A stretch of DNA of 64,000 nt from Acinetobacter sp. ANC 3903 (lineage in GTDB: Bacteria > Pseudomonadota > Gammaproteobacteria > Pseudomonadales > Moraxellaceae). Every line of letters starts with the position of its first letter. Position 1 is the first letter of the stretch. This document shows, piece by piece, positions 54,807 through 64,000 of the stretch. Made by a program: the position numbers and the translations under genes. The notes below the pieces were generated by a model. The model saw only the letters and a list, made by a program, of their open reading frames with translations. It was not told the origin of the DNA and did not search any database. The DNA is taken from NCBI RefSeq assembly GCF_002135315.1, contig NZ_NEGA01000006.1, forward strand, positions 62,001 to 126,000, written 5' to 3'.

Positions 54807-57530
54807 ATGCTTTCAAAACTGAATTTTCAAAAGTCGACACTTAGTTTAAGTGTTAATTCCATTTTACAGTGGAACAATGAGCATAAACGATTCGGACTCA
54901 GTCTGGTATTCATGTTACTGGCTCAACACAGTTTTGCACAAGTCACTCAGCCAAATACCCCAATCACTGAAGCAGAATTTCAACAACAGCTCAAGAATGA
55001 AGCTGTTAAACAGGGTGTGGGCAGCAGTGAAGAGCTGAAAAAATTAGAAAGTATCCAAAACCAAACTGAACCTGATAGCCTGCAAATGCTGGAGCAGCAA
55101 GAACAGGCAACACAGCCTCTGGAAGAATTCAAACCGATTGAATTTGAGGATCTGGAAGAACTGCCGATTACACCTGTCAGTGCAGACATGGCAAATGAAA
55201 TTTTTCGTGTCGCTGAAGAGGCGAAAAAAGAAGCCCAGCAATACCGTGCAGGTCAGCGCACAGAAGCGGTAGTTTCTGATGCCACACAGCAGGAACTGGT
55301 TGAAATTAATCAGGCACCGGTGAATATCGATCAGCTGATGTCAACTATTCAGGCCGACAGCCAGATTGTGGTTGAAGCCAATGAAGCGGGTAAAACCTTG
55401 CCTGAACTTGCCCCAGCAGATGAAGTCGAAGAACCCAACTTTTTTAAACGCTGGTTCTACAAAATACGCCCGCCGCGTCAATTCAATACCGCCAAGGTAG
55501 ATCGTATCAGTGCGGATGTGATTGTGGTTGCTACGCCAAACAGCAGCGATGTTTCAGCTAAAGCTTATGCTCAGGCACTGGACAATCTGAAAACAAATCT
55601 CAAAGCTAAACTTTCCAGTTTTACTCAGGAATCATTTAGCGATTTTCCATCTGCATTGCCACAGTTGAGAACCTTGTCCAATCAGGCTGCACAGGCTATG
55701 GGTTTTTATAATGCTGAATTTAAATTCGAGAAACTCAGTGAAAACCGGGTTCGGGTCAGAGTGACGGCAAATGCACCGGTACAAATTAAAGAGCAGAATA
55801 TTGAATTGAGTGGTGCAGGGGAAAATCAGCCCCAGTTCCAGGTGATCCGGCTTTTACCTGATCAGGATATAGGCGATATTTTCAATCATGGTCTATATGA
55901 ACAAACCAAAACCCGTATTAACGATGCCGCATCCAATAACGGTTTCTTTGATGGTTACTGGCGTTTGCATGATGTCAAAGTGGCCCAACCGCAAAACACG
56001 GCAGATGTGAATTTACGTTATGAAACAGGCGAACGTTATAAGTTAGGCCCTGTTGAGTTTCGTATGAGTGATCCGACACAACCACTTCCAATCGATATGG
56101 ATGTGTTGCAAAGCATGGTCTCTTGGGAAGATGGTGCCGACTATACCTTTTGGCGTGTCAATGGCTTGGCCAATAACCTCACCAACTCGCGTTATTTTAA
56201 TTACACCTTGGTGAATGCAGTACACCCAGATCCAATTGAAAAATCGCTGGAATTACCACCAGATATTCAGGCCTTGGTCGATCAGCAAAAAATATCTGAA
56301 AGCGAAGCGGCTGTGCAGGATAAAAAACGGGTCGCTTCTGCAAAAGAGGTAACGCAATCGGTAGCAGATGAAACCCAATTTGCCGGTAAAGGTGAAACTG
56401 AAGGGGATGAAAATCTACGTCAAATGCGTGCAGAGCAGGAAATGAAAGATTCTGAAGAAGAACGTTTAAAAGTTCAGGCGCGTGAAGAGAAAAAAATTCC
56501 GGTTATTGTGACTTTAAACGCAGACCGTTTGAATAGTGCAGAGCTGGGGGCGGGTTATGGTACAGATACAGGTACGCGTTTACGTGGTCAGTACCGCCGT
56601 GCCATTGTCAACCGCCGTGGACATTCCTTTGATGCCAACGTCGAACTCTCTCAAATTCGTCAGTCTATAGACGGGCATTATAATATTCCTTATCACCATC
56701 CAATCAATGACTATATCAGTATTGTGGGGGGTTATGAGCATGAGCAACGTGATAATGTTGCCCAAGGCAATAGCTTGCAGATTGAATCTGCCGTGGCTGG
56801 TGTGGACAGAATTATTAAAAAACCGCGCGGTAGCTGGCAACATACTTTTGGTCTTCGTTACCGTTTGGATCAGCTGACCCAAAATGGTGAAATTGCCGCG
56901 AGTGAAATTCCGGACACCTTCCTGGCGAACTCCAATGAACAGCAACAATCTTTATTGTTTGGTTATGAAGCGTCTCGTACCACCAGTGACAAACGTGTTA
57001 ACCCGGGTAAAGGCTTTAAGCAGACCTATAAAGTGGAACTCGGCAGTGAATCGTTATTGTCCGATGCAGATATGGCTATTCTCAATGCAGGCTGGCGTTT
57101 TATTTACTCTTTGGGTGAAAATGACAATCATCAGTTTGTAGGACGCGGTGATTTAGGTTATATCTTGACCCAAGACTTTAGCAAGGTGCCTTATAATCTG
57201 CGTTACTTTACTGGTGGTGACCAGACTATACGCGGTTTTGACTATAAAAGTTTATCGCCAGAAGAAAATGGATTTAAAATCGGTGGCCAGGCTTTGGCTG
57301 TGGGATCACTTGAATATAACTATCAGTTTAAAGAAGGCTGGCGTGCAGCCATTTTTAGTGATGTCGGCAATGCTTACGACAAAACCCTTAATACGCCTAC
57401 AGCATATAGTGTGGGCTTGGGGCTGCGTTGGGCATCGCCCATTGGCCCTATTCGCGTAGATGTGGCTTCAGGCATTTCTGATGACAACCATCCAATACGT
57501 CTGCATTTCTTTATTGGTTCACAATTATAA
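54807..57530 (+). CDS. tamA: Outer-membrane BamA-family protein TamA, enlarged
   Basis: I start at MLSKLNFQKS, with a weak GAG site; an ATG six codons earlier is also possible. The 907-residue product has a signal peptide with a long hydrophilic lead (cleavage near HSFA). An Ala/Gln/Glu-rich unstructured stretch follows (about 40-200), then POTRA-like domains from about 228. A second charged coiled insert lies at about 488-568 (EMKDSEEERLKVQAREEKK). The beta-barrel has GGDQTIRGFDY near 802. E. coli TamA has 577 residues. It is paired with tamB downstream, which secures the call. Confidence 0.9.
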   Translation: MLSKLNFQKSTLSLSVNSILQWNNEHKRFGLSLVFMLLAQHSFAQVTQPNTPITEAEFQQQLKNEAVKQGVGSSEELKKLESIQNQTEPDSLQMLEQQEQATQPLEEFKPIEFEDLEELPITPVSADMANEIFRVAEEAKKEAQQYRAGQRTEAVVSDATQQELVEINQAPVNIDQLMSTIQADSQIVVEANEAGKTLPELAPADEVEEPNFFKRWFYKIRPPRQFNTAKVDRISADVIVVATPNSSDVSAKAYAQALDNLKTNLKAKLSSFTQESFSDFPSALPQLRTLSNQAAQAMGFYNAEFKFEKLSENRVRVRVTANAPVQIKEQNIELSGAGENQPQFQVIRLLPDQDIGDIFNHGLYEQTKTRINDAASNNGFFDGYWRLHDVKVAQPQNTADVNLRYETGERYKLGPVEFRMSDPTQPLPIDMDVLQSMVSWEDGADYTFWRVNGLANNLTNSRYFNYTLVNAVHPDPIEKSLELPPDIQALVDQQKISESEAAVQDKKRVASAKEVTQSVADETQFAGKGETEGDENLRQMRAEQEMKDSEEERLKVQAREEKKIPVIVTLNADRLNSAELGAGYGTDTGTRLRGQYRRAIVNRRGHSFDANVELSQIRQSIDGHYNIPYHHPINDYISIVGGYEHEQRDNVAQGNSLQIESAVAGVDRIIKKPRGSWQHTFGLRYRLDQLTQNGEIAASEIPDTFLANSNEQQQSLLFGYEASRTTSDKRVNPGKGFKQTYKVELGSESLLSDADMAILNAGWRFIYSLGENDNHQFVGRGDLGYILTQDFSKVPYNLRYFTGGDQTIRGFDYKSLSPEENGFKIGGQALAVGSLEYNYQFKEGWRAAIFSDVGNAYDKTLNTPTAYSVGLGLRWASPIGPIRVDVASGISDDNHPIRLHFFIGSQL

Positions 57531-57568
57531 ATCTTGGTTTTTATAAATCTTAGTTTTTAGAGAGTATT

Positions 57569-60500
57569 ATGGCTGAAGTAGAACAGCAACCAGAGACCGA
57601 AACACCTAGACCTAAAAAGCGTCGTATTCTAAGGAGTGTGCTGTTCACACTGCTTATCGTGTTTGTCTTGCTGATTGCTTCTTTCGCTGTAATGTTTAGT
57701 ACCGATAAAGGCAGCAAGTTTTTGCTGGATCGTGTTTTAGAGCGTCAGCACATTATTCATTATGAATATGAAGGCGGCAATCTGTTAAGCGGCATTATCC
57801 TAAAAAATATTTTAGTCACGCTCAAACCTGTAGACGTTAAAATTGACCGAGCAGATGTCACTTTGGGGTGGCGTGCCATCCTTAAAAAAGAAATTCACCT
57901 GAATCGTGCCGATGTGCGTAATCTGCAAATTATTAGCAAGCATCCACCCAGCGATGAACCATTTAAATTTAATGAAATTCGCTTGCCCTTTGTGTTACGT
58001 CTAGATACTGCAGATGTCGATCATCTGCTGATTAAGACTGCTACGGCAAGTGTAAAGTTTCACGATATTCACCTGAATAAAGCCCTGTGGTCGGGGACTG
58101 AACTGAAGTTTGAAGATTCCCGGATGGATATGGGCTATCTTTCTGTGAAAAATGCCAGCGGAAACATGAAGTTTGAAGGGAAATATCCTTTAAATGCCGT
58201 GGGTGACCTGAATATTCCTGCACTTCATAAAAATCTGAATATTCATGATATTAAAGTCGTGGCGCAAGGTTCACTGGATACCATTCAGGCCGGTGTAGCC
58301 ACCAATACTCCAGACTTGTTGACCGGGTGGGTAGTATTACATCCAGTGCGTAAGCATGTTCCCATGTTTGGTGAGTTAAAGCTTAAAAAATACCATTGGC
58401 CATTACTGACTGAACAAAAGCTATATACCAAGAATGGTGTGGCGAAATTTAATGGTGATATTCAGCGTTTAAATATTGATGCAATTACAGACTTAAGCGG
58501 CAAGAATATTCCGCAAGGCCAATATAACGGCAGCATGCATACCGACTTGGTACATCAACTCGACATTAGCAATCTAAATGGCCAGCTGATGAATGGTGCG
58601 GTGAATGTGGCTGGTGTAGTGAGCTGGAAAGATCATGTCACTTGGGATATGAATGGCCGTGTCGATAAAATCAATCCCAAAGACAAACTGATTCCGCAAA
58701 TCATTCAGGACTTTTTGCCGCCAAGTCTGGATGCCAAAATTGCCTCTAAAGGTCGTTTGCAAGATGGCATGCATCTGACGGCCTTGGTGAATTTTGACCG
58801 TTATGAAACATGGAACTTAAAGCTCGATCAGGCGGAGCAGAAAGGCAAAAAACCAAACCCGATGCTGCTAAATGTGGCTTGGCAAAATATTGATCGTGCC
58901 GTGCCTTACGTGGGTTGGTTAAGCAGTAAATCGGGTGATGTTAAACTCGCGTTGGTTGAAGGCAAGCAGGATATTCATGTTGCCACAGCGGTGTCAAAAC
59001 ATGATAAAGGCATGTTGCCTGAGGGCCTGTATACCGCACAGCTCAATCTAAAAAATGATAATTTAAATATCCCAAGCTTTAGTTATGTGGCGGGCAAAGG
59101 CAGTTTAACAGGTAATGCAAAAGTAGAATTGCCGACTAAAAAACGTCAATTGAAATGGAATGCCATTGTTAATGCCAAAGATTTTAATCCGCAAACGGTT
59201 GCGGTGGCTGCACCAGTTAATTTGCTTAATGGTCAGGTCAAAGCCAATGGTTTTGCCAAACCGAATCAGCAAATTATCCATCTGGATGCGATTAATTTAA
59301 CCGGTCGTCTAGCACAGCAAAATAACAACGAAACTGTACGCTTAACCGGTCGTAGTACCGCAGCGATTTTGTTTAATGATCAGAAAGCGGGTGGTGCGTT
59401 TAAAAGTTTTGCCGTGAATTATGATGGAGCACTGAATGCCAGTCAGCTTCCTGCCAGCGAAGGCATGCTCAAGTTTAAGATCTCCGGTACGCCGGAACTA
59501 ATTAAAGTGGATGAACTGAAACATTCAGGCATTGCCGGGAAACTTTATGCCAGTGGTCTGGTTTATCTTAAAAATGGCTTTGGCTGGAATATCAATGCCT
59601 CTCTGGTACGCTTTAAACCGCATTATTTTGTCTCCTCTTTACGTGGTGAACTCTCCGGTAATGTGAAAACTGAAGGAGTCTGGTCAGAAACCTTAAAGCG
59701 TATCAATATCCAGAAATTGAATATCGCTGGTATCATCAACAATAAACCTGTACGGGGAACCGGTAATCTGGCTGTGGTGATCGATTCAAATCAAAAAGGC
59801 TTCCTGCCCCAACAGTTTGAAGCAAATAACCTCTATCTCTCTTATGCCAAAAACCAGGTTCAAGCCACAGGCAATGCACAGAACTTAAGACTGAAAATCA
59901 ATGCGCCAGCCTTGTATGAAATTTACAGCGGTCTGCGTGGTCGTGCTTATGGCTATTTGAATGTGCAATCACAGCCCCGCTTGCAAGCAACTGCAAATCT
60001 GGCAGTAGATGATTTCGGTTTTAACCAGTTATTTAGTGTAAAAAAATTGCGGGTACAGGGCGAGCTGCCGACTTCGGAATCAACCCCGACGCTGATGACT
60101 GCGAAAATGGAAAACTTGCGCAGTGGTAAGCGTGAGATTCAGCAGGGTGAAATTTCACTGGCCGGTACCCGCAAAGCTCACATCTTGAAAGTACAGGCAC
60201 AAAACCGAATTTCCAAATTCTATGTGCAATTGGCCGGTGGTTTTAATGCACAGAATGATTGGTTGGGACAAATCCAGAACGGTGATTTTGACTCTTTGCG
60301 TGCACGTTTGGTGCAACGTCAAAATGCCTCTGTGATTTATAGCTCGGCAAAAGGTGAATTATTTGTAGGCGCACATTGCTGGTCGAGCCAGCAAAGCCAG
60401 TTGTGTTTTGACCAACCGATTCGGGTGAGCAAAACCAAGGGTAATGTTTCCTTTATTACCAAAAATGTCGACTTAAATGATTTTGCTGCCTTTATGCCTG

Positions 60501-62083
60501 AAGGTCTGGAAATTACCGGTAAGGTCAATGGTTATGCCAAAGCTGCCTGGGTACAAGGCGGCAAGCCAAAAATTGATGCCAGACTAGTGACACGTAATGG
60601 TGTGATAGGGCTTGCGGCCGAAGATCCACAAGATACCGGTTCTACGCTTAATTATAATGAAATTGCGGTAGTGGCAAAAAGTGTGGCTACAGGTTTACAA
60701 GTTCGTCTAGATGTTAAAACACCTGAAATTGGTACCGGTTATGCCAATGTAATTATTGATCCTTATAAAGACAATATGCCGATGCATGGTGAGATTGCCT
60801 TCGATCAGGTGCAGCTGAAAGTCTTTAAACCCTTTATTCAAGATATCCGTTCTTTGGCTGGTAACTTGTCATTTGCCGGAAAAATTAGCGGTACATTAAC
60901 GCAGCCTTTAGTGAATGGTGAAATGCGCCTGAAAGATGGGGCAATCAGCATGATTTCATTGCCGGTGAGTTTAACCAATATTCAAGTTTATTCTTCTATA
61001 CGCCAAGATCATGCCACCATTAATGGAGCATTTAATAGTGGACAAGGTGCGGGTGCATTAACCGGCAGCGTAAACTGGAAAGATGATCCGCGTATTCAAT
61101 TGCATTTAAAAGGTGAAAACCTGCTTGTTCGACAGGCACCATTAATTACCGCCGTGGTTACGCCAGATTTGACTTTGGACATGTTGCCATTTAAGAAAAA
61201 ATTGACTTTAAACGGTAAGGTGGATGTGCCACGTGCCTTAATTTCTATGCCTGAAGCTTCAGCACCGGTGGTCAATGTATCTTCAGATGTACGGATTGTG
61301 CGTGAAGGACAGGATCAGCTGGCCATATTAAGAGCTGCCCGACCTTGGGATATTCGTGCCGATGTCTTGGTAAATTTGGGTAATCAGGTGATTTTCCAAG
61401 GTTTTGATAGCCGTATTCCACTGGCAGGGCGTTTGTACCTCTCACAACGCGGGCTTGAAACGGCTATGCGTGCCAATGGTGCTATAGGGGTTAGCCAGCG
61501 GGTAAAAATTGAAGCTTATGGACAAAGTCTGGATTTAAATCGTGCGATTGCACGTTTTAACGGGCCTTTATATAACCCGACTTTAGATATTGATGCCAAT
61601 AAGAGTGTACAAGGTAGCTTGGTTGGGGTGCGGGTCACCGGTACAGCAACCACTCCAAATATTCAGGTCTATAACGATGCTGGATTATCTGAGCAAGAAG
61701 CATTGAACGCCTTAATTACTGGTCGTATTAATGAAGGTACTAGCGGTATTAGTCAGGCCGAAGGCTTCAAGTCCGATGTAAACAATACCATTGCTGCTGC
61801 CGGAATCAGTATGGGCTTAGGCGGTACCCGTGCGCTAACCAACCAGATTGGACGTACTTTTGGTCTAAGTGGCTTGGCTCTGGATGCTCAGGGAACAGGG
61901 GATGATACTCAAGTGAGTGTGACGGGTTATATTACCCCGGATCTGTTTATCCGTTATGGTGTTGGGGTATTTACACCAGTGAATAAATTGACCTTACGTT
62001 ATCAAATGAATAAACGTTTATATCTGGAAGCAAGTCAGTCACTAGAACGTGCCATCGATGTATTCTATAACTGGCGCTTCTAA
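57569..62083 (+). CDS. tamB: Translocation and assembly module protein TamB
   Basis: This is the inner-membrane partner of TamA, a long AsmA-like bridge of beta strands that spans the periplasm and is linked to outer-membrane protein assembly and phospholipid transport. The 1504-residue product has one N-terminal membrane anchor (about residues 24-45), about 1100 residues of repeating beta segments and the C-terminal DUF490/TamB domain (from about 1150). It ends with FTPVNKLTLRYQMNKRLYLE. E. coli TamB has 1259. It lies 38 bases after tamA. Confidence 0.95.
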   Translation: MAEVEQQPETETPRPKKRRILRSVLFTLLIVFVLLIASFAVMFSTDKGSKFLLDRVLERQHIIHYEYEGGNLLSGIILKNILVTLKPVDVKIDRADVTLGWRAILKKEIHLNRADVRNLQIISKHPPSDEPFKFNEIRLPFVLRLDTADVDHLLIKTATASVKFHDIHLNKALWSGTELKFEDSRMDMGYLSVKNASGNMKFEGKYPLNAVGDLNIPALHKNLNIHDIKVVAQGSLDTIQAGVATNTPDLLTGWVVLHPVRKHVPMFGELKLKKYHWPLLTEQKLYTKNGVAKFNGDIQRLNIDAITDLSGKNIPQGQYNGSMHTDLVHQLDISNLNGQLMNGAVNVAGVVSWKDHVTWDMNGRVDKINPKDKLIPQIIQDFLPPSLDAKIASKGRLQDGMHLTALVNFDRYETWNLKLDQAEQKGKKPNPMLLNVAWQNIDRAVPYVGWLSSKSGDVKLALVEGKQDIHVATAVSKHDKGMLPEGLYTAQLNLKNDNLNIPSFSYVAGKGSLTGNAKVELPTKKRQLKWNAIVNAKDFNPQTVAVAAPVNLLNGQVKANGFAKPNQQIIHLDAINLTGRLAQQNNNETVRLTGRSTAAILFNDQKAGGAFKSFAVNYDGALNASQLPASEGMLKFKISGTPELIKVDELKHSGIAGKLYASGLVYLKNGFGWNINASLVRFKPHYFVSSLRGELSGNVKTEGVWSETLKRINIQKLNIAGIINNKPVRGTGNLAVVIDSNQKGFLPQQFEANNLYLSYAKNQVQATGNAQNLRLKINAPALYEIYSGLRGRAYGYLNVQSQPRLQATANLAVDDFGFNQLFSVKKLRVQGELPTSESTPTLMTAKMENLRSGKREIQQGEISLAGTRKAHILKVQAQNRISKFYVQLAGGFNAQNDWLGQIQNGDFDSLRARLVQRQNASVIYSSAKGELFVGAHCWSSQQSQLCFDQPIRVSKTKGNVSFITKNVDLNDFAAFMPEGLEITGKVNGYAKAAWVQGGKPKIDARLVTRNGVIGLAAEDPQDTGSTLNYNEIAVVAKSVATGLQVRLDVKTPEIGTGYANVIIDPYKDNMPMHGEIAFDQVQLKVFKPFIQDIRSLAGNLSFAGKISGTLTQPLVNGEMRLKDGAISMISLPVSLTNIQVYSSIRQDHATINGAFNSGQGAGALTGSVNWKDDPRIQLHLKGENLLVRQAPLITAVVTPDLTLDMLPFKKKLTLNGKVDVPRALISMPEASAPVVNVSSDVRIVREGQDQLAILRAARPWDIRADVLVNLGNQVIFQGFDSRIPLAGRLYLSQRGLETAMRANGAIGVSQRVKIEAYGQSLDLNRAIARFNGPLYNPTLDIDANKSVQGSLVGVRVTGTATTPNIQVYNDAGLSEQEALNALITGRINEGTSGISQAEGFKSDVNNTIAAAGISMGLGGTRALTNQIGRTFGLSGLALDAQGTGDDTQVSVTGYITPDLFIRYGVGVFTPVNKLTLRYQMNKRLYLEASQSLERAIDVFYNWRF

Positions 62084-62114
62084 ATTTAGCGATGCGATCT
62101 TCTTTTCATCACTG

Positions 62115-62137
62115 ACCGCCTTCGGGCGGTTTTTTGT
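62115..62137 (+). terminator. tamB terminator
   Basis: ACCGCC-TTCG-GGCGGT is a tetraloop hairpin followed by five T residues, 31 bases after the tamB stop. Confidence 0.88.
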
Positions 62138-62190
62138 GATATAAAATATTGTTTTTGCTGATTTATTATTAATTATAAAGGAGATTTGGA

Positions 62191-62628
62191 ATGAAAAAAT
62201 TATTGATGGTGGGAATAGTAGCGATTGGATTGACTGGTTGTACGGCCATTCAGGTGAATAACAGCATAGGATTTCATCCGGAGTCAATTAAACAGGTGTG
62301 TATTGTTCATAATCCAAAAGTCATCATTCAGGATTTTGATCAATTGGTTGCAAAGAGTTTTGCACGTTATCACATTCAGGCGCAAACTTATAAGGAAACC
62401 GATAATTTAGGCTTCTGTCAAACCACATTGCATTATACGGCGTTAAGAGCTTGGGATATGGCTCCATATATGGTGTCGGCACGGTTTAATCTGATTCAAG
62501 ATGGTCGTCAGGTATCTGAAGCTTCCTTTAGATTAAAAGGCAATGGAGGTTTGGCTTTGAATAAATGGAGAAGTACCGAGACTAAAATCAATGAGCTGGT
62601 GGATCAATTATTAAATAAAACACCTTGA
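62191..62628 (+). CDS. Sbal_3080-family lipoprotein
   Basis: This 145-residue predicted lipoprotein has a signal peptide ending IGLTGC (Cys18) followed by TAIQVNNSIGFHPESIKQ. That pattern fits the small Sbal_3080 lipoprotein family, of unknown function. The mature domain mixes beta strands and helices and ends in KINELVDQLLN. AAGGAG precedes its start. It lies between the tamB terminator and a bidirectional terminator, so it is a one-gene unit. Confidence 0.78.
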   Translation: MKKLLMVGIVAIGLTGCTAIQVNNSIGFHPESIKQVCIVHNPKVIIQDFDQLVAKSFARYHIQAQTYKETDNLGFCQTTLHYTALRAWDMAPYMVSARFNLIQDGRQVSEASFRLKGNGGLALNKWRSTETKINELVDQLLNKTP

Positions 62629-62660
62629 AAATAGGTTCAATTTTTATTGAACCTAAATAC

Positions 62661-62691
62661 AAAAAAGCGAGAGTTTAACTCTCGCTTTTTT
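62661..62691. terminator. Bidirectional terminator
   Basis: AAAAAAGCGAGAGTT and AACTCTCGCTTTTTT form a long stem with a very short loop. It lies between the plus-strand lipoprotein and the minus-strand cold-shock gene, 32 to 37 bases from their stops. Confidence 0.85.
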
Positions 62692-62727
62692 CTAATCCGG
62701 CTTACTGCTGTAAGCGTGATTATAAAA

Positions 62728-62937
62728 TTATAGTGCTACGATGTTTACAGCATTTGGGCCTTTTTGACCTTGAGCGATGCTGAATTCAACTTGTTGGCCT
62801 TCAGCTAAAGTTTTGAAGCCGTTACCAGTGATTTCGCTGAAATGAGCGAAAACGTCAGGACCATTTTCTTGTTGAATGAAACCGAAACCTTTAGTTTCGT
62901 TAAACCACTTTACAGTACCTTTTACAGTGTTAGACAT
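62728..62937 (-). CDS. Cold-shock protein, CspA family
   Basis: This single cold-shock domain protein of 69 residues binds single-stranded RNA and DNA. RNP1 KGFGFIQ and RNP2 VFAHF are present after the start [13 protein letters not shown]. The gene is preceded by a long AT-rich stretch on the minus strand (62938 onward), which fits the long structured leader usual for csp genes, though I cannot tell a cold-induced from a constitutive copy. Confidence 0.95.
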   Translation of the reverse strand: MSNTVKGTVKWFNETKGFGFIQQENGPDVFAHFSEITGNGFKTLAEGQQVEFSIAQGQKGPNAVNIVAL

Positions 62938-63471
62938 AATATAAATCCTATGAAAATATTTTTTAGCTTATTGAAAAGCTTGATGATTTAACTTGAAAAG
63001 AAGAATGGAACTTTAAATCTGAAAAAACGAAGGATTATGACTAAAACTGCGAAATACTAAAAGATTTACCAGAACAAACTATTTTTCTAGTTGGGATTAA
63101 GTATATAGCGATGTTTCATTTTATGCAACCGAATATCTATTTATTCGGGTTTTTATCTTCTATAATTTGTAATTATATAAATACCTTTAATAAAAACAAT
63201 AATTTAATATTTGTAATAGGATGTAGGTTTGTACAAATAATAAACGAGATAAGTTCTGCTGTTATTCATTTCATTCGTAATTAATCGTTTCTTTATAAAA
63301 GCAATCAATTTGTTATGAAAAATAAGCATATTCAATAAGCGTACATAGGGGTGTATCAATCAGTATTTGGAAGTATTAGGTTTATTTTGAAGTGGTTGTT
63401 CTGATTTCGGGCCAGGAGATTTCGTATTTTCTTTAACTTTGATTATCATAGGGGGCAACAGGAGAACATTG
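62938..63471. other. Cold-shock gene leader and intergenic region
   Basis: These 534 bases are very AT-rich. The first 150 or so are probably the 5' leader and promoter of the cold-shock gene (minus strand), and the last part is the promoter of the lipoprotein gene at 63472. No gene or repeat is visible. Confidence 0.4.
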
Positions 63472-63831
63472 ATGAAAAAATTATTTGCTTTGACGGTATT
63501 GGTTGCCTTGGTTGGATGTGCTGAAAAAAAGCCGTTAACGCCTGAAGAGCAGTGGAAAGGCTATTGTACAAGTATGGGTAATGCTGCGAACAACATTATG
63601 TATGATCGTCAAAATACCATTACCAAAGCGGCTGCCATAGAACATGCCAACAAAATTGAAGATGAAATCACCAAAACCTTTATTTTGGATATTATTGAGC
63701 AGGTTTATGCATTACCGTTAGAAGAAATAACGAAAGATCCGGAAGCAAGCCGTAATCAGTTCAAGCAAAAAATTACTGAAAAATGTATTTCTACACCGCA
63801 TGACAAAATGCCAAATTACAAACCGTTCTAA
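63472..63831 (+). CDS. Small lipoprotein of unknown function
   Basis: I start at MKKLFALTVL, with AGGAG seven bases upstream; a TTG 33 bases earlier in the same frame has no site. The 119-residue product has a signal peptide with lipobox ALVGC (Cys16). The mature part is helical, with two further cysteines (in YCTSMG and EKCIST) that could pair. The family is not recognised. The stop codon lies within the left part of its terminator hairpin. Confidence 0.75.
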   Translation: MKKLFALTVLVALVGCAEKKPLTPEEQWKGYCTSMGNAANNIMYDRQNTITKAAAIEHANKIEDEITKTFILDIIEQVYALPLEEITKDPEASRNQFKQKITEKCISTPHDKMPNYKPF

Positions 63832-63848
63832 GGAACGGTTTTTTTATT
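63821..63848 (+). terminator. Terminator overlapping the lipoprotein stop codon
   Basis: AACCGTTC-TAAG-GAACGGTT followed by a T-tract; the loop includes the stop codon TAA. Confidence 0.85.
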
Positions 63849-63975
63849 GCTGAATAATAAAAATAGCCTAAGCAAAATTTAGTACAAATTGTGACATTTA
63901 CTTAATGAAAAATATGGAAAAGCTTATCTTATTATTGAATAATGAACTCTACAACAATAACGTAGGAGCAGGAAA

Positions 63976-64000
63976 ATGGATGTGATCGGCTACTTACATC
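63976..64000 (+). CDS. Start of an unidentified gene, cut by the window end
   Basis: An ATG preceded by GGAG and AGGAAA opens the frame MDVIGYLH, which runs off the right edge. Eight codons are too few to assign a function. The upstream TATCTTATTATTGAATAATG region could carry its promoter. Confidence 0.45.

Noticed and set aside
1..64000. Prophage, transposon or genomic island
   Set aside because: No integrase, transposase, phage structural gene, tRNA attachment site or target-site duplication was seen; AT-rich orphans are isolated single genes.
1..64000. tRNA or rRNA genes
   Set aside because: I looked for cloverleaf-like stretches and conserved T-loop GGTTCGA patterns in the gaps and found none that I could support.

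Overview
The window looks like about 64 kb of Acinetobacter (Moraxellaceae) chromosome. The genus call rests on the AT-rich but codon-regular genes, the housekeeping set (dnaX, murB, alr, dnaB, rpsF-rpsR-rplI, cyoABCDE, ppsA/ppsR, prfA-prmC, coq7, tamA-tamB) and the typical short intergenic palindromes. I cannot name a species. I see no rRNA, tRNA, IS element, integrase, prophage or CRISPR array.

Layout: (1) 1-9.5 kb: end of a serine hydrolase, an NlpE-like lipoprotein, an AT-rich orphan membrane protein, dnaX, a thioesterase, an iron alcohol dehydrogenase, then a same-strand run of LMW tyrosine phosphatase, murB, a DUF218 protein and an alpha/beta hydrolase. (2) 9.5-17 kb: a membrane-anchored FMN glutamate-synthase-like protein, then a WYL-domain regulator divergent from a four-gene operon: circularly permuted ATP-grasp, alpha-E, transglutaminase and Anbu proteasome homologue. 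This is the bacterial gene set predicted to make or attach peptides and process them. (3) 17-30 kb, mostly minus strand: alr, dnaB, the rpsF operon with a leader that can hide its own ribosome binding site, the cytochrome bo3 operon, an RDD protein and ppsA, with its regulator ppsR divergent. (4) 30-46.7 kb: orphan and small metabolic genes, two tandem glycine-zipper proteins, prfA-prmC, a sulfonate-type ABC importer without its ATPase, and an AraC regulator next to three acyl-CoA metabolism genes. (5) 46.8-64 kb: MoeB-like protein, ABC1 kinase, folB with a divergent overlapping folK-like gene, PpnP, DedA, coq7 with an LplT-like transporter, tamA-tamB, two lipoproteins and a cold-shock protein.

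Non-coding signals of interest are: a candidate 120-nt CsrB/Rsm-type RNA at 51070-51189; a family of roughly 100-bp three-hairpin repeats (31888-31997, 43208-43300 and 43379-43490) whose stems co-vary; an 84-nt stem-loop in the Anbu-cluster promoter region; and the rpsF leader hairpin. All functional calls come from motifs read by eye. No database search was possible.
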